Origin: Pseudoscardovia suis
GTDB taxonomy: Bacteria; Actinomycetota; Actinomycetes; Actinomycetales; Bifidobacteriaceae
DNA: 64,000 bases
Reading direction: 5' to 3'
Assembly: GCF_002797875.1 (NCBI RefSeq)
Contig: NZ_PGFC01000003.1
Span: forward strand, 239,035 to 303,034
Position numbers and translations under genes: made by a program. The notes below the pieces were generated by a model. The model made no database searches, was not told the DNA's origin, and was given only the letters and a program-made list of their open reading frames with translations. Positions 1 through 10,631 of this stretch are shown one piece after another. How positions within the stretch are numbered: the stretch's first letter is position 1; each line of letters begins with the position of its first letter.

Positions 1-976
1 CGCCGTGGCCGCCGTGCCCTGCAGGACCGTTATCGGTATGAGGCGCGCCGGCACCGAAATGGCGTGCGCCTGCTGCGCCAGCGCCCTGGCCTGCGCGGGA
101 ATGTCCCCAGCGTCCGCCGACACCCTGGCCCGGACGGCCATTGCGGGCTCCCGGACGGCCATTGCGGCCATGCGAGTTGTTGACCGTGGGGCGCGCCATC
201 GGGTGAGGACGCGGAATGTCGTTCGGCGTGGGCACATGCATGCCTTGGTGGCTCGTGAACGGGTTGTTGCCCGGACGCGGTGCCTTTTCACTTGACGTAT
301 TGCGCGAGCGCGGCGTGGCACCCGGCTTCGGGGCATTGCGACGTTCCCCGCGTTCGCCACGAGGGCCGGGACGAGCACCGGACGGACGGCTGCCGCCTTC
401 GCGACGGGATTCGCCGCGGGATTCCCCGCTTGTCTTCTTCTCTTCCAGCTCGCGCTGCGCACGACGCGCCGCTTCCTGGATACGCGGATCGGAGCTCTGC
501 AGGCCCTGGCGAATCGCCTCTTCCTGCTTGCTCAAAGCGGAACTATGAGACCTGCCCTGCCCCTGATGACGGCCCTGCCCCGGCTTGGGACCGGGATGAG
601 GCATGCCGGGCTTGGGTGCGTCGGCATGTGCAGACTCGTGCACAGGATTTGCCTGCTCGGCGGCATGGTGGTTCGCCCCCGGCTTGGGAGCGGAAGCCTT
701 GGGATGCGGAGCATTGCCGGGCTTGGGGGAATGGGAATCTGCAGAATTGCTGTGGGACGCGCCCTGATGCTGAGAATGCTGGGCGCTCTTGGAAGTCTGG
801 CTTGATGCCGAGGAATTGTCGGCTGCGAATGCCGACTTGAGTCTTCTCACCACGGGCGCTTCCACCGTGGACGACGAGGACTTGACGAATTCTCCCATGT
901 CCTTGAGCTTCTCAAGGACGGTCTTGCTGTCCACGCCGAATTGCTTTGCCAACTCGTACACGCGTGCTTTAGGCAC
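1..976 (-). CDS. infB: Translation initiation factor IF-2, N-terminal part (runs off window)
   Basis: IF-2 is the GTPase that brings initiator tRNA to the 30S subunit. Only the N-terminal part is present; the GTPase core lies beyond base 1. The product starts [19 protein letters not shown], the helical IF2_N domain, with a [20 protein letters not shown] stretch (about residues 1-45). A long, disordered Gly/Pro/Arg/Ser-rich linker follows, as expected for actinobacterial IF-2. The start is GTG at 976, chosen because TAGGAGAAA sits 5-8 bases upstream. nusA lies upstream on the same strand but is cut off by a strong terminator, so infB probably has its own promoter in 977-1387. Plus-strand reading frames here are shadows. 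Confidence 0.9.
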   Translation of the reverse strand, partial: MPKARVYELAKQFGVDSKTVLEKLKDMGEFVKSSSSTVEAPVVRRLKSAFAADNSSASSQTSKSAQHSQHQGASHSNSADSHSPKPGNAPHPKASAPKPGANHHAAEQANPVHESAHADAPKPGMPHPGPKPGQGRHQGQGRSHSSALSKQEEAIRQGLQSSDPRIQEAARRAQRELEEKKTSGESRGESRREGGSRPSGARPGPRGERGERRNAPKPGATPRSRNTSSEKAPRPGNNPFTSHQGMHVPTPNDIPRPHPMARPTVNNSHGRNGRPGARNGRPGQGVGGRWGHSRAGQGAGAAGARHFGAGAPHTDNGPAGHGGHG

Positions 977-1387
977 TAAATTTCTCCTATCTGTGCCGCG
1001 TGCCCGTGTGGCGCGCGACGCTATTTGATGAGGGCGACCATATCCTGTCTCATCGTGCGACCATGACTGTGTTACCTCGTCTGTGCTTGACGCCACGGAA
1101 CGTATTCTTGTCTGCGCACCACGGCATTAACAGGATGAAACCATGTGATTTCACCCACACATCAGCTCACCACAATACATGATGGCGTGGATGAAATCAT
1201 CGCACCGTGGTGGTATCGCCAAGCGCATAATTTCAGCGTTGAAGAGCCCCATCCCCGCCGATCCCGCACGACACCTGCCTGTGCATTCCCCACCGAATCG
1301 GAAGCGACACCCAACACCGCCAAAACGCCTCTCGAATCGCCTGAAGCGCAGGTGCCGACGTAGAAAGAAAAACCGAAGCACAACACA
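977..1387. other. Non-coding gap between nusA and infB
   Basis: No convincing gene was found. The YlxR protein often encoded between nusA and infB was searched for on the minus strand; none of the frames shows its Cys/Arg-rich signature. With a terminator at its upstream edge, the stretch probably holds the infB promoter and leader, but no clear -35/-10 pair could be picked. Confidence 0.4.
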
Positions 1388-1428
1388 AAAGGAAGGCACC
1401 GTCGGATATTCCCGACGATGCCTTCCAT
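1388..1428 (-). terminator. Rho-independent terminator after nusA
   Basis: A 15-bp stem with one mismatch (1393-1407 pairing with 1414-1428, loop of 6) is followed on the minus strand by TTTTGTGTT. It lies about 105 bases past the nusA stop and before infB, so it should separate two genes that are usually co-transcribed. Confidence 0.85.
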
Positions 1429-1533
1429 GGATCACATCCAGACTCCGGTCGCTGCAGGCACCGTGCCTTCGAGCATGCGTATTCAACCAGCGTGCTGCCC
1501 GATCAGTGCCTTGCCCAATCAAGCCTTAGACAA

Positions 1534-2670
1534 TCAGGCTTCTGTGGACGGTGCCTGCGGAGCATCAGGCGTCTTCTCAGCCTTGTTGTTCTCCTGGTCA
1601 GCCGTGTTCTCCTGATCATCCTTGGACACAGCGATGCCTGCGGTCTGCTTGTTGAGCTGCTCCATCGCGCGACGCTTCTCTTCGGATTCGATGCCGATCT
1701 TCCAGCCGGTGAGCTTGGCGGCCAAACGCGCGTTCTGACCTTCCTTGCCGATGGCGAGGCTGAGTTGATCGTCATGGATGAACGCGATGGCGGTCTGGTT
1801 CTTTTCGCTCACGACCTGCACGCTCACCGCATGGGCAGGCGACAGCGCGGCGGCAACGAACTTCGCGGGATCATCGGACCAATCGACGATATCGATCTTC
1901 TCTTTACCTAGGTTCTCCATGACAGCACGCACGCGGGAACCGCCGGGGCCAATGAGGGCACCCTTGGGGTTCACGCCAGGCGTGTTGGCACGCACAGCGA
2001 TCTTCGTGCGGGCGCCAGCCTCACGGGCGATTGCCATGATCGACACGGCACCGGACACCAGCTCAGGCACCTCGCGCTCGAACAAACGACGCACGAGTTC
2101 CGGATGCGAACGCGAGACCACGATTTCCGGTCCACGCAGCCCGCGCGACACATTCACCACATACACGCGCAGACGCTGGCCATGACGGTAATGCTCGCCA
2201 GGCACCTGTTCGCGGCGCGGCAGCAGCGCCTCCACATCGCCGATGGCGACGTGCACGTTATTGGGATCCTTGGCATCCTGTTGGACGGTGCCGGTGATGA
2301 GCTTGCCTTTCTGACCGGCGAAAGCTCCAAAGACCTTGTTGTCGGCAGCCTGACGGAACAGCTGGGTGATGGTCTGACGCGCCGTTGCCGCAGCAAGACG
2401 ACCGAAATCAGTCGGGGTGTCATCGTATTCAGGCCCCAGCTCAGGTTCCGGATATGGATTGTCCTCCGTGGGTTCCTGCGGGATTTCGTCACGCGCCCAC
2501 ACGGTGAATGTTCCAGCGCGGTCGTCAAGCTCCACGCGCGCATGTTTCGCAGCATGCGGCATCTTCAAATATGCGAGTCGGAAAGCCTCCGCAAGCGCAT
2601 CATCCAAGGTTTGTGCATCAATGCCCTGTTCAGCTGCCAGCTTGTGCATTCCAGCCAAATCAAGTTCCAT
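1534..2670 (-). CDS. nusA: Transcription termination/antitermination factor NusA
   Basis: NusA binds RNA polymerase and nascent RNA and modulates pausing, termination and antitermination. The 378-residue protein has the RNAP-binding N-terminal domain (MELDLAGMHKLAAEQGIDAQ), an S1 domain starting near GKLITGTVQQD, and two KH domains (NPKGALIGPGGSRVRAV; LSLAIGKEGQNARLAAKLTG). It lacks the C-terminal acidic repeats of enterobacterial NusA, which is normal in Actinobacteria. The last ~45 residues are low-complexity and rich in Gln, Lys and Asp. ATG at 2670 is preceded by GGAGG. rimP, the usual upstream partner, is absent; the upstream gene is divergent and unrelated. Confidence 0.95.
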   Translation of the reverse strand: MELDLAGMHKLAAEQGIDAQTLDDALAEAFRLAYLKMPHAAKHARVELDDRAGTFTVWARDEIPQEPTEDNPYPEPELGPEYDDTPTDFGRLAAATARQTITQLFRQAADNKVFGAFAGQKGKLITGTVQQDAKDPNNVHVAIGDVEALLPRREQVPGEHYRHGQRLRVYVVNVSRGLRGPEIVVSRSHPELVRRLFEREVPELVSGAVSIMAIAREAGARTKIAVRANTPGVNPKGALIGPGGSRVRAVMENLGKEKIDIVDWSDDPAKFVAAALSPAHAVSVQVVSEKNQTAIAFIHDDQLSLAIGKEGQNARLAAKLTGWKIGIESEEKRRAMEQLNKQTAGIAVSKDDQENTADQENNKAEKTPDAPQAPSTEA

Positions 2671-2873
2671 GCCGAGACCTCCGTATGAAATTATTCATGA
2701 AATTATTCAGGCAGGCATATTCCTGCCATGTGGCATACATCATAGTGAGATTTTGCAACGCCACGCAACCAGCCATCTGTGCGCGTGCTGCACCCCGGTC
2801 GTTTCCGCTTCCCCATCTGTCCGCCTTCCCCTGCACTGCCTGTCTGCGGTACCCCGGGCCTTACACTGGTGGC

Positions 2874-4196
2874 ATGTTTTCTTCTCATCGGGCCGCGAAA
2901 CAATCGGTTGGGGGCGCGGCACCCTTCGCCGTACGCTGCGCATCCCTGTGTGCTGCGCTGTGTCTGACGTCGCTGGGCACACTCGTGCCCGGAGATTGGG
3001 CAGCCTCATCTGCTGGGTCGCTGCCGACCGCGCAGGCAGCCACCGCACAGGCTGCATCCGATCGTTCCGACAGCTCAGCGGAAAACACCAGCTGTGCCTA
3101 TAACCTCGCCCTTGCCAAATCCTGGTATGACGTCTCCAACTGGGCGCCTTCCCCCACGCAGCGTCTGCTCATGGCCATGGGGGCGCGCACAGCATGGAGC
3201 CGCACCGCAGCGCTGTGTCCAACCGCCATATTCCCTGAAGCAACGGTGAGGGCGGCCGTATCGCAATACCGCGCGAATCGACTCGCCGCCGCACAAGGCC
3301 GCCAGGCATGGCTGACTAACAGCGCTTTCTTCAATGATTCCAAAGCTGTGATGGATGCAGCACGTTCAGCGTGCGGCAAGGACTCTTCTGCACTCGACCT
3401 GACGCCTACCAGCAATGCATCCGGCACCGGCAATGATGCAGACAGCGACAGCACAAGCAGCAACGCGTCATGTGTCTCTCAATCAAGCGCACAGCCTTCC
3501 CAAGTGATCGGCGCCACAAACGATGAGCTCAACGCCATCTCCACCGCGTACGACCGTGCCGGTTTCATCATGACGTATCGCGACGCGCAGAATTCCAATG
3601 CAGCGGACCTGTCCTCCGCCTCAACGTACTTGCAAGGCGCGGCTAATTATGCGGCGATGGTGACGCTGGGCGGCGAGCATGCCACCCGCAACGGCGTGTA
3701 TTTCACCAAGACAATCAGCGCCATGGCCGATTCCGTGACCGATCCTGCCACTGGTTACAAGATGCCTGTAGGCACAAGCGTGCAATTGGACATGGTGATC
3801 GAAGCATTGAGTGAAATCTCCTCGTCGGCCTCGCAGGATGCTTCATCCGACGAATCCAAAACTTCAGCTGATTCAGCTGCAAGTGCCACGAATACTACGA
3901 GCGCACAGGCGCAGAAGACGGAAGAATCGCAGAACAGTTCCGATTCCAGCGCACGCTCGGCAAACCAGCAGACGAATGCCTCCGGCAGTGTCAGCATCGG
4001 TCTTGACTACACCCGGCAGACAATCACCGTAAGCGGCACAGCCTACGAACCAGACAGCGACGGATCAACGGATCCGTCCAAGGGGTTGACATCACCTGCC
4101 GCTCGCCGCCGAGCAATCAGCGAGGAACTCAGCGCGCGGCTGCTCAGCTGTTTCAATGCAGGCGTCCCTGCCCGCGAAGACATCGTGCTGGGATAG
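2874..4196 (+). CDS. Secreted protein of unknown function
   Basis: The 440-residue product has a basic start (MFSSHRAAKQSVGG), a hydrophobic segment at about residues 15-45 consistent with a Sec signal peptide, and A-Q-A sites where cleavage could occur. An Ala/Thr/Ser-rich extracellular body follows, with several Cys residues. A low-complexity Ser/Ala/Thr/Gln stretch occupies about residues 310-375. I do not recognise the family. The frame is open further upstream but that part overlaps the nusA start and its promoter zone, so ATG 2874 was preferred. There is no clear Shine-Dalgarno site; TACACT ends seven bases before the ATG, so the message may be leaderless. Divergent from nusA, convergent with tuf. 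Confidence 0.7.
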   Translation: MFSSHRAAKQSVGGAAPFAVRCASLCAALCLTSLGTLVPGDWAASSAGSLPTAQAATAQAASDRSDSSAENTSCAYNLALAKSWYDVSNWAPSPTQRLLMAMGARTAWSRTAALCPTAIFPEATVRAAVSQYRANRLAAAQGRQAWLTNSAFFNDSKAVMDAARSACGKDSSALDLTPTSNASGTGNDADSDSTSSNASCVSQSSAQPSQVIGATNDELNAISTAYDRAGFIMTYRDAQNSNAADLSSASTYLQGAANYAAMVTLGGEHATRNGVYFTKTISAMADSVTDPATGYKMPVGTSVQLDMVIEALSEISSSASQDASSDESKTSADSAASATNTTSAQAQKTEESQNSSDSSARSANQQTNASGSVSIGLDYTRQTITVSGTAYEPDSDGSTDPSKGLTSPAARRRAISEELSARLLSCFNAGVPAREDIVLG

Positions 4197-4222
4197 CGAA
4201 CGGGATTTCATGTTAATTTAGC

Positions 4223-4253
4223 TCGCAATATTCCCGCAATATTCCCGCAATAT
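4223..4253. repeat. Three tandem 11-bp GCAATATTCCC repeats
   Basis: The unit GCAATATTCCC occurs twice and is followed by GCAATATT, immediately before the tuf terminator hairpin. AT-rich compared with its surroundings. Confidence 0.7.
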
Positions 4254-4255
4254 TA

Positions 4256-4289
4256 ATTTAGCCCGCAGCCTTGCAGCTGCGGGCTAAAT
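4256..4289. terminator. Bidirectional terminator between tuf and the secreted-protein gene
   Basis: A perfect 13-bp stem (4256-4268 with 4277-4289, 8-base loop) has AT-rich ends that give short A and T runs on both sides. It sits between the ends of two convergent genes and can serve both. Confidence 0.75.
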
Positions 4290-4365
4290 GTTAAGCCTTG
4301 CCAACCGGCTTGCGTGTGCTAAATCGCACGCGCAAGCCAGCGTTCAAGCCATCAAGCAACTAAAA

Positions 4366-5565
4366 CTACTCGATGATCTTGGTGACACGGCCGGAGCCAA
4401 CGGTGTGGCCGCCTTCGCGCACAGCGAAGGTCAGGCCCTGCTCCATAGCAACCGGCTGGATCAGCTCGACGGAGAACGTCGCGTGATCGCCAGGCTGAAC
4501 CATCTCGACACCTTCCGGCAGGGTGATGACGCCGGTGACGTCGGTGGTGCGGAAGTAGAACTGCGGACGGTAGTTGGAGAAGAACGGCGAGTGACGGCCA
4601 CCTTCGTCCTTGGTGAGGACGTAGACCTCAGCCTCGAACTTGTGGTGAGGAGTCACGGAGCCGGGCTTCGCGACGACCTGGCCACGCTCGACCTGGTCGC
4701 GGTTGATGCCGCGGAGCAGCAGACCGGTGTTGTCGCCAGCCTCGGCGGTGTCCATCGTCTTGTGGAAGGTCTCGATGGAGGTCACGGTGGTCTTCTGGGT
4801 CGGACGGAGGCCGACGATCTCGACTTCGCTGTTGACGGGCAGCTGGCCACGCTCAACACGGCCGGTCACAACGGTGCCACGGCCGGAGATGGTGAAGACG
4901 TCCTCGATAGGCATCAGGAACGGCTTGTCAAGGTCGTGGACCGGGGTCGGGATGTAGTCATCGACAGCGTCCATGAGCTGCTTGATGGTCTCAACCCAGT
5001 GCTCGTGATCCGGAGCGTCGTCGTGGAGAGCGCCGTAAGCGGAGGTGCGGATGACCGGGCAGTCGCGATCGAAGCCGTTCTCCTCGAGGAGGTCGCGAAC
5101 TTCTTCTTCGACCAGCTCGATGAGCTCTTCATCTTCGACCATATCGCACTTGTTGAGGGCGACGAGGATCCTCGGCACGCCCACCTGACGAGCGAGCAGC
5201 ACGTGCTCGCGGGTCTGAGCCATCGGGCCATCGGTGGCGGCGACAACGAGGATTGCGCCATCCATCTGAGCAGCGCCGGTGATCATGTTCTTCACGAAGT
5301 CGGCGTGGCCAGGGCAGTCCACGTGAGCGTAGTGACGCTTCGCGGTCTGGTACTCGATGTGAGCGATGTTGATGGTGATACCGCGGTCCTTCTCTTCAGG
5401 AGCGGAATCGATCTGATCGAAGTCGTACTCCGGGTTGAGGTCGGGGTACTCCTCATGCAGAACCTTGGAGATAGCGGCGGTCAGGGTCGTCTTGCCGTGA
5501 TCGACGTGACCGATCGTACCGATGTTAACGTGCGGCTTGGTGCGCTCGTACTTGGCCTTTGCCAT
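4366..5565 (-). CDS. tuf: Elongation factor Tu
   Basis: EF-Tu delivers aminoacyl-tRNA to the ribosome as a ternary complex with GTP. The 399-residue protein is full length. G1 [11 protein letters not shown]3 [11 protein letters not shown] and G4 NKCD are all visible, and domains 2 and 3 follow to the C-terminus [13 protein letters not shown] 5565 has CAGGAGGAC upstream. It lies 246 bases downstream of fusA, in the usual rpsL-rpsG-fusA-tuf order, but the wide gap suggests extra promoter input. The large antisense frame over this gene is a codon-bias shadow. Confidence 0.98.
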   Translation of the reverse strand: MAKAKYERTKPHVNIGTIGHVDHGKTTLTAAISKVLHEEYPDLNPEYDFDQIDSAPEEKDRGITINIAHIEYQTAKRHYAHVDCPGHADFVKNMITGAAQMDGAILVVAATDGPMAQTREHVLLARQVGVPRILVALNKCDMVEDEELIELVEEEVRDLLEENGFDRDCPVIRTSAYGALHDDAPDHEHWVETIKQLMDAVDDYIPTPVHDLDKPFLMPIEDVFTISGRGTVVTGRVERGQLPVNSEVEIVGLRPTQKTTVTSIETFHKTMDTAEAGDNTGLLLRGINRDQVERGQVVAKPGSVTPHHKFEAEVYVLTKDEGGRHSPFFSNYRPQFYFRTTDVTGVITLPEGVEMVQPGDHATFSVELIQPVAMEQGLTFAVREGGHTVGSGRVTKIIE

Positions 5566-5641
5566 ATTTATGTCCTCCTGGACGTGTAGTAGTTAGCCCC
5601 TGATTCCGAAGGAGTCTCCGAAAATGACAGGCACCCGCTAC

Positions 5642-5647
5642 ATATTA
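5642..5647 (-). promoter_or_regulatory. Possible tuf promoter -10 element
   Basis: TAATAT on the minus strand lies about 77 bases before the tuf start in an AT-rich pocket. No good -35 was found at 17 bases. A G+C hairpin without a T tract (5759-5770 with 5790-5801) lies between it and fusA and could attenuate read-through. Confidence 0.3.
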
Positions 5648-5811
5648 CTTGTTTTTGGGGTTTTACGCCACTTCGTGTCATGCCCCAAACCTATCGAACG
5701 TTATCTTATAGGTCGTGCATGACAGCCGACGTGGCGAACGCTTCAAAGCAGTGCCCACGGCGGGGCGACGGACGCAATCATAGCAATCGCGCCGCCCCGC
5801 CATGCGGGCGA

Positions 5812-7938
5812 CTACTCGCCGCGCTGGGACTTGATGATCTCGTCGGCGACGGCCTTCGGGACCTCGGCGTAGGAATCCATCTGCATGGTGAACATGGCGC
5901 GACCCTGGGTCTTGCCACGAAGATCACCGATGTAGCCGAACATCTCGGAAAGCGGCACCTTGGCGTCGATGACCTTGACACCGGTGGCGTCGGTCATGGA
6001 CTGGATGGAGCCACGACGGGAGTTCAGATCGCCCATGACATCGCCCATGTACTCTTCCGGAGTACGAACCTCGACGGCCATGATCGGCTCGAGGATGACG
6101 GGCTTTGCCTTGACAGCGGCTTCCTTGAAGCACATGGAGCCAGCGATCTTGAAGGCCATTTCCGAAGAATCGACCGGGTGCATCTGGCCATCGATGAGCT
6201 CTGCCTTGACGCCGACCACGGGGAAGCCCGCGACCACGCCGGACTGCATGGCTTCCTGCACGCCAGCCTCGACGGACGGGATGAACTCCTGGGAGATGTG
6301 GCCGCCGGTGACCTTGTCTTCGAAGACGAAGTCCTTGCCAGCCTCTTCCTCGTTCGTCGGGTCGATCGGCATGAAGTTCATGAGGACCTTTGCGAACTGG
6401 CCGGAACCACCGGTCTGCTTCTTGTGGGTGTAGCCCTCGTTGAGCACAGGCTTGCGAATCGTCTCGCGGTACGCGACCTGCGGCTTGCCCACGTTGCACT
6501 CAACGTGGAACTCGCGGCGCATACGGTCGACGATGATGTCGAGCTGGAGCTCGCCCATGCCTGCGATCAGGGTCTGGCCGGACTCTTCGTCGGTCGTGAC
6601 CTGGAACGTCGGATCCTCGTCGGAGAGGCGAGCAAGAGCGTTGCCCATCTTCTCCTGATCGTTCTTCGTCTTGGGCTCGACGGCGACCTGGATCACAGGA
6701 TCCGGGAAGGTCAGGGACTCAAGAGCGATCGGAGCGTTCTCGTCGCACAGCGTGTCGCCGGTGGTGACGTTCTTCAGGCCGATGAACGCGTAGATGTTGC
6801 CGGCGAGAGCCTGCTCGACCGGAATCTCCTTATCGGCGTTCATCTCGAACAGCTTGCCGATGCGTTCCTTCTTGCCCTTGGTGGAGTCCAGCACGGTGTC
6901 GCCGGGCTTGCACTCGCCGGAGTAGACACGCACGTAGACGAGCTTGCCGTAGAACGGGTGAGCGGCAATCTTGAAGGCCAGTGCGGAGAAGTGCTCGTCC
7001 TCGCTGGGCTTGCGATCGATCTCGACGGATTCGTCGGACGGATCGTAGCCGACGATTGCCGGCACGTCCACGGGGGACGGCAGGTAGTCGACGACAGCGT
7101 CCAGCATCGGCTGCACGCCCTTGTCCTTGAATGCAGAGCCGCAGAACACCGGGTATGCCTCGGAGGCGATCGTCAGCTTGCGGACGGCCTTGCGGATCTC
7201 GTCCTCAGTGATCTCTTCGCCGGCGAAGTACTTCTCCATGAGGGCGTCGTCGGTCTCGGCGACGGTCTCGAGAAGCTCATCGCGGTACTTGTCCGCGGTC
7301 TCCTTGAGGTCCTCAGGGATGTCGGTCGTGTCGTAGTGAGCGCCCAGATCCTGGGTGTCGTGCCACACATAGGCAACCATGCGCACCAGGTCGACGACGC
7401 CGGTGAACTCGTTCTCAGCGCCGATCGGGATCTGCATGACGATCGGCTTAGCACCGAGCTTCTGCTTGATGGTGTCCACCGAGTAGAAGAAGTTGGCGCC
7501 GAGCTTATCCATCTTGTTGACGAAGCAGATACGCGGGACGTTGTACTTATCGGCCTGACGCCACACAGTCTCGGACTGGGGCTCCACGCCTTCCTTGGCA
7601 TCGAACACGGTCACTGCACCATCGAGGACGCGCAGAGAGCGCTCCACCTCGGCCGTGAAGTCCACGTGGCCAGGGGTATCGATGATGTTGATCTTGAACT
7701 TGTCCTTGGTGTCGTGGGACTGACGGCTCCAGTAGCAGGTGGTCGCAGCAGACGTAATGGTGATGCCGCGTTCCTTCTCCTGTGCCATCCAATCCATCGT
7801 CGAAGCGCCATCGTGGGTCTCACCGATCTTGTAGTTCTTGCCGGTGTAGTACAGGATGCGCTCGGTGGTGGTGGTCTTGCCTGCATCGATATGCGCCATG
7901 ATACCGATGTTGCGGATCTTGCTCAGATCTTCAGCCAT
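5812..7938 (-). CDS. fusA: Elongation factor G
   Basis: EF-G catalyses ribosomal translocation and, with RRF, ribosome recycling. The 708-residue protein has the GTPase motifs [23 protein letters not shown] and NKMDKLG, followed by domains II-V; the ending [14 protein letters not shown] is typical. ATG 7938 follows AAGGAA. It is 34 bases after rpsG and belongs to the rpsL-rpsG-fusA transcription unit. Nothing unusual in length or motifs. Confidence 0.98.
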   Translation of the reverse strand: MAEDLSKIRNIGIMAHIDAGKTTTTERILYYTGKNYKIGETHDGASTMDWMAQEKERGITITSAATTCYWSRQSHDTKDKFKINIIDTPGHVDFTAEVERSLRVLDGAVTVFDAKEGVEPQSETVWRQADKYNVPRICFVNKMDKLGANFFYSVDTIKQKLGAKPIVMQIPIGAENEFTGVVDLVRMVAYVWHDTQDLGAHYDTTDIPEDLKETADKYRDELLETVAETDDALMEKYFAGEEITEDEIRKAVRKLTIASEAYPVFCGSAFKDKGVQPMLDAVVDYLPSPVDVPAIVGYDPSDESVEIDRKPSEDEHFSALAFKIAAHPFYGKLVYVRVYSGECKPGDTVLDSTKGKKERIGKLFEMNADKEIPVEQALAGNIYAFIGLKNVTTGDTLCDENAPIALESLTFPDPVIQVAVEPKTKNDQEKMGNALARLSDEDPTFQVTTDEESGQTLIAGMGELQLDIIVDRMRREFHVECNVGKPQVAYRETIRKPVLNEGYTHKKQTGGSGQFAKVLMNFMPIDPTNEEEAGKDFVFEDKVTGGHISQEFIPSVEAGVQEAMQSGVVAGFPVVGVKAELIDGQMHPVDSSEMAFKIAGSMCFKEAAVKAKPVILEPIMAVEVRTPEEYMGDVMGDLNSRRGSIQSMTDATGVKVIDAKVPLSEMFGYIGDLRGKTQGRAMFTMQMDSYAEVPKAVADEIIKSQRGE

Positions 7939-7972
7939 TTATATTCCTTAGCTTTCGTAAGCGAATGTGGAA

Positions 7973-8443
7973 CTACCAGCGGTAGTGAGCAAAGGCCTTG
8001 TTGGCCTCTGCCATCTTGTGGGTATCCTCGCGACGCTTCACGGAAGCACCCAAGCCGTTGGAGGCATCAAGGATCTCGTTGGCGAGGCGCTCAGCCATCG
8101 TCTTCTCACGACGAGCGCGGGAGAAGTCGGTGAGCCAACGCAGCGACAGGGTGTTGGCACGGTTGGGCTTGACTTCGACAGGCACCTGGTAGGTGGCGCC
8201 GCCGACGCGGCGGGAACGCACCTCGAGGGACGGACGAATGTTGTCAAGAGCGCGCTTGAGGACAGCGACCGGCTCCTGGTCGGTCTTCTCCTTCACGATA
8301 TCAAGCGCGGAGTACACGATGGCCTCAGCCTTGGACTTCTTGCCATCGAGGAGAATCTTGTTGATGAGCTGTGCGACAACCGTCGAACCGTAGATCGGAT
8401 CGGGCTGGAGCTCGTGCTTCTTTGCGGGTCCTTTACGTGACAT
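7973..8443 (-). CDS. rpsG: 30S ribosomal protein S7
   Basis: S7 nucleates assembly of the 30S head. The 156-residue length is standard, and [20 protein letters not shown] followed by [17 protein letters not shown] are clear S7 signatures. The start ATG 8443 is only five bases past the rpsL stop, and its ribosome site lies inside the end of rpsL (GAAGG), pointing to translational coupling. Confidence 0.98.
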   Translation of the reverse strand: MSRKGPAKKHELQPDPIYGSTVVAQLINKILLDGKKSKAEAIVYSALDIVKEKTDQEPVAVLKRALDNIRPSLEVRSRRVGGATYQVPVEVKPNRANTLSLRWLTDFSRARREKTMAERLANEILDASNGLGASVKRREDTHKMAEANKAFAHYRW

Positions 8444-8448
8444 TCTGG

Positions 8449-8820
8449 TTACTTCGCCTTCTTTGCGCCATACAGGGAACGACCCTGCTTACGGTCCTTA
8501 ACGCCTTGGGTATCGAGAGCGCCACGCACGATGTGGTAACGCACACCCGGCAGATCCTTCACACGGCCGCCGCGCACCAGCACGATGGAGTGTTCCTGAA
8601 GGTTGTGGCCCTCGCCCGGGATGTAGGCGGTGACTTCCACGCCGGAGCTCAGGCGCACACGGGCAACCTTACGCAGTGCCGAATTCGGCTTCTTCGGGGT
8701 GGTGGTGTAAACACGGGTGCAGACGCCGCGGCGCAGCGGAGAACCCTTGAGAGCCAAAGTCTTGGACTTCTTCGACTTCGGCTTACGTCCCTTGCGGACG
8801 AGCTGTTCAATCGTAGGCAA
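8449..8820 (-). CDS. rpsL: 30S ribosomal protein S12
   Basis: S12 controls decoding fidelity and is the streptomycin target. The 123-residue protein contains [19 protein letters not shown] and [12 protein letters not shown]. Lys43 and Lys88 are both the wild-type residues, so this locus carries no classical S12 streptomycin-resistance change. The only start that fits the family N-terminus PTIEQLVRK is TTG at 8820, preceded by GGAGATAACAAG. A weak start codon in such a highly expressed gene is notable. First gene of the str operon. Confidence 0.97.
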   Translation of the reverse strand: MPTIEQLVRKGRKPKSKKSKTLALKGSPLRRGVCTRVYTTTPKKPNSALRKVARVRLSSGVEVTAYIPGEGHNLQEHSIVLVRGGRVKDLPGVRYHIVRGALDTQGVKDRKQGRSLYGAKKAK

Positions 8821-9032
8821 CTTGTTATCTCCGATTTATAATCGATGTTCTTCACGTGGGGGCCGCCACACTGCGGCTACCGCACGGTTGTTTAACACCC
8901 GAAATCGGATAGCCCTGGTCCACCGGCCCGATGGCCCGTCGCCCTGTCTGACGCATTGCTGCGCGGAGTCATAAGGCTCGGGGGTATCCCGCTCGGACGG
9001 CTTAACGCCGTCAACGGCACACACAAATAGAA

Positions 9033-9038
9033 AGTATA
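9033..9038 (-). promoter_or_regulatory. Possible str operon promoter (-10) and leader
   Basis: TATACT on the minus strand lies about 215 bases before rpsL. The predicted leader contains a small hairpin GACGGC-loop-GCCGTC near 9000-9015. No good -35 match was seen. Inference only. Confidence 0.3.
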
Positions 9039-9096
9039 CCGCCTGCATGGACCACGCCACGCCGAAGGCAATCGAAAACGTAACGCCATGGCGGCG

Positions 9097-10548
9097 CTAC
9101 CGCGTCAGGTCCTCCGCATCGTCTGCATCATCCCCATCATCGACGTCATCATCCCAGTCGTCGTATTCGCCGGATTCCTCGTTTTTTTGGAACTGCTCGG
9201 CGTAGTCAACGGCAGTCTGCTCGTCGTCAGTGAGGCGACCCTCCTGGGAACGACGCGCCGCGACGGCGAGGAAGTCCTCGACGATGGTGTCAGCGTCGTC
9301 GAAGGCGAAAATCCCCGGCGTACCCGCATCATCCTGTTCGATGAGCACGGTGAGCATGCGGGCGATGTCGGCGAATTCTTCATCCGTCAAATCGCCGTCG
9401 GCAAGCAACTGCGCCGCGCCGCCTTTCTCAAAGCAGGGTATGACGGAATACACCGCGCCCGTGGTGTTGTGCCAGCCTTCGTGCAACAGCCACGCACGCT
9501 GCTCGTCCGTCTCGGGCTCCAAAGCATCTACGCAATGGATGCGACCCCACCCCTCCACATGCTTGGCAAGGTCAAAAATCTCATCATTGGCATCGGGAAA
9601 ACCCTCCATGGCTGTCACCACGAATAGCGTGAATTCATCGCAACGACCCAGAATCCGCAGCATGTCCTTGACCGGATTGGGAAGGTCGAACTTCTCAATC
9701 ATGATGAGACCGTATTTGACGGTGAAAGGATCCGCGCCACGCGCCACAAGGGTCACACCCACGCGCAGTAGATTGCTAAGGAACCGTTGGTCATCCGCCT
9801 CGTCGGAAATCGCTTGGATCATCGTCTCCTCCGCCTCAATGGCAGGCAGCGAATCCACCAAGTCATTGAGCAAATCGATGGCTGTGCCTTCGTCATTGTC
9901 TTTTATGGCGTGAATGAGACCATGAATGGCCACGACCTGTTCCGGGGTCGGGTCCTCCACGCCCGCACCGTAGAGCTCCATGCCATCGGCGAAACCATCG
10001 GCGTATTGCGATGAGGCGAGGTAAGCTCTGTCGCCCTCCCCCTCATCGTCTTCGTCATCGATGTATGCAGACTGGGACCGCGCAAGGTCGTTCAAACCGT
10101 CTGTGATGTCTTCATACCCTGGAGCGAACGAGATGAGGCTGAATCCACGCGGAAGCATGCCATCGTCACCGATATGGGAAGCGATGATGGACAGGATGGG
10201 TTCAGGGCCATCCTCGTCATCCTCGTCATCCTCGTCATCCTCGTCATCCCCATCGTCATCGAAATCATCGGCATCATCGTCGAAAGCATCGCCGCCGAAA
10301 TCGTCACCATCGAAATCAGCACCACCGTAATCAACACCGTCAAAATCGTCATCAAAGCCATCGTCTTCAGCGTCATCGCTGTCGAATTCAATGTCATCAT
10401 CGCCGACCAGCCGGTCGTCACCGTCATCAGCCAGAGGCTCCGCCACGTAATCATGGGCGGGAATGTCCTCGCCGCCCCCATCGTGGGCAGCGCGCTCCCC
10501 TGTTATCGCGAAGCCTTCAGGATCGTCATCCTCAGCAGAATGCGACAT
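9097..10548 (-). CDS. Asp-rich acidic protein of unknown function
   Basis: The 483-residue product has two parts. Residues 1 to about 130 are extremely acidic, with a run of DDE triplets encoded by 9-bp tandem units near 10216-10250. The remainder is helical, with Leu-rich amphipathic segments and a WLLHEGWHNTTGAVYSVIPCF patch, reminiscent of HEAT-like or regulatory adaptor folds, but no family was recognised. No signal peptide or membrane segment. ATG 10548 follows AAGGGGG. It is upstream of the str operon on the same strand, 276 bases away, and probably a separate unit. Confidence 0.75.
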   Translation of the reverse strand: MSHSAEDDDPEGFAITGERAAHDGGGEDIPAHDYVAEPLADDGDDRLVGDDDIEFDSDDAEDDGFDDDFDGVDYGGADFDGDDFGGDAFDDDADDFDDDGDDEDDEDDEDDEDGPEPILSIIASHIGDDGMLPRGFSLISFAPGYEDITDGLNDLARSQSAYIDDEDDEGEGDRAYLASSQYADGFADGMELYGAGVEDPTPEQVVAIHGLIHAIKDNDEGTAIDLLNDLVDSLPAIEAEETMIQAISDEADDQRFLSNLLRVGVTLVARGADPFTVKYGLIMIEKFDLPNPVKDMLRILGRCDEFTLFVVTAMEGFPDANDEIFDLAKHVEGWGRIHCVDALEPETDEQRAWLLHEGWHNTTGAVYSVIPCFEKGGAAQLLADGDLTDEEFADIARMLTVLIEQDDAGTPGIFAFDDADTIVEDFLAVAARRSQEGRLTDDEQTAVDYAEQFQKNEESGEYDDWDDDVDDGDDADDAEDLTR

Positions 10549-10631
10549 GACATTGCCCCCTTATCTCAGCGGTAATCTCGAAGGCAATTTTACGGCACAA
10601 CGGCGGCGACATGAACGCGCGCCCACCTTGT

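Noticed and set aside
1151..1522. YlxR-like small protein between nusA and infB
   Set aside because: The frame reads through the nusA terminator hairpin and lacks the RTC-x-GC signature.
4288..8133. Long plus-strand frames opposite tuf and fusA
   Set aside because: Mirror frames caused by strong codon bias in highly expressed genes; no homology-like motifs.
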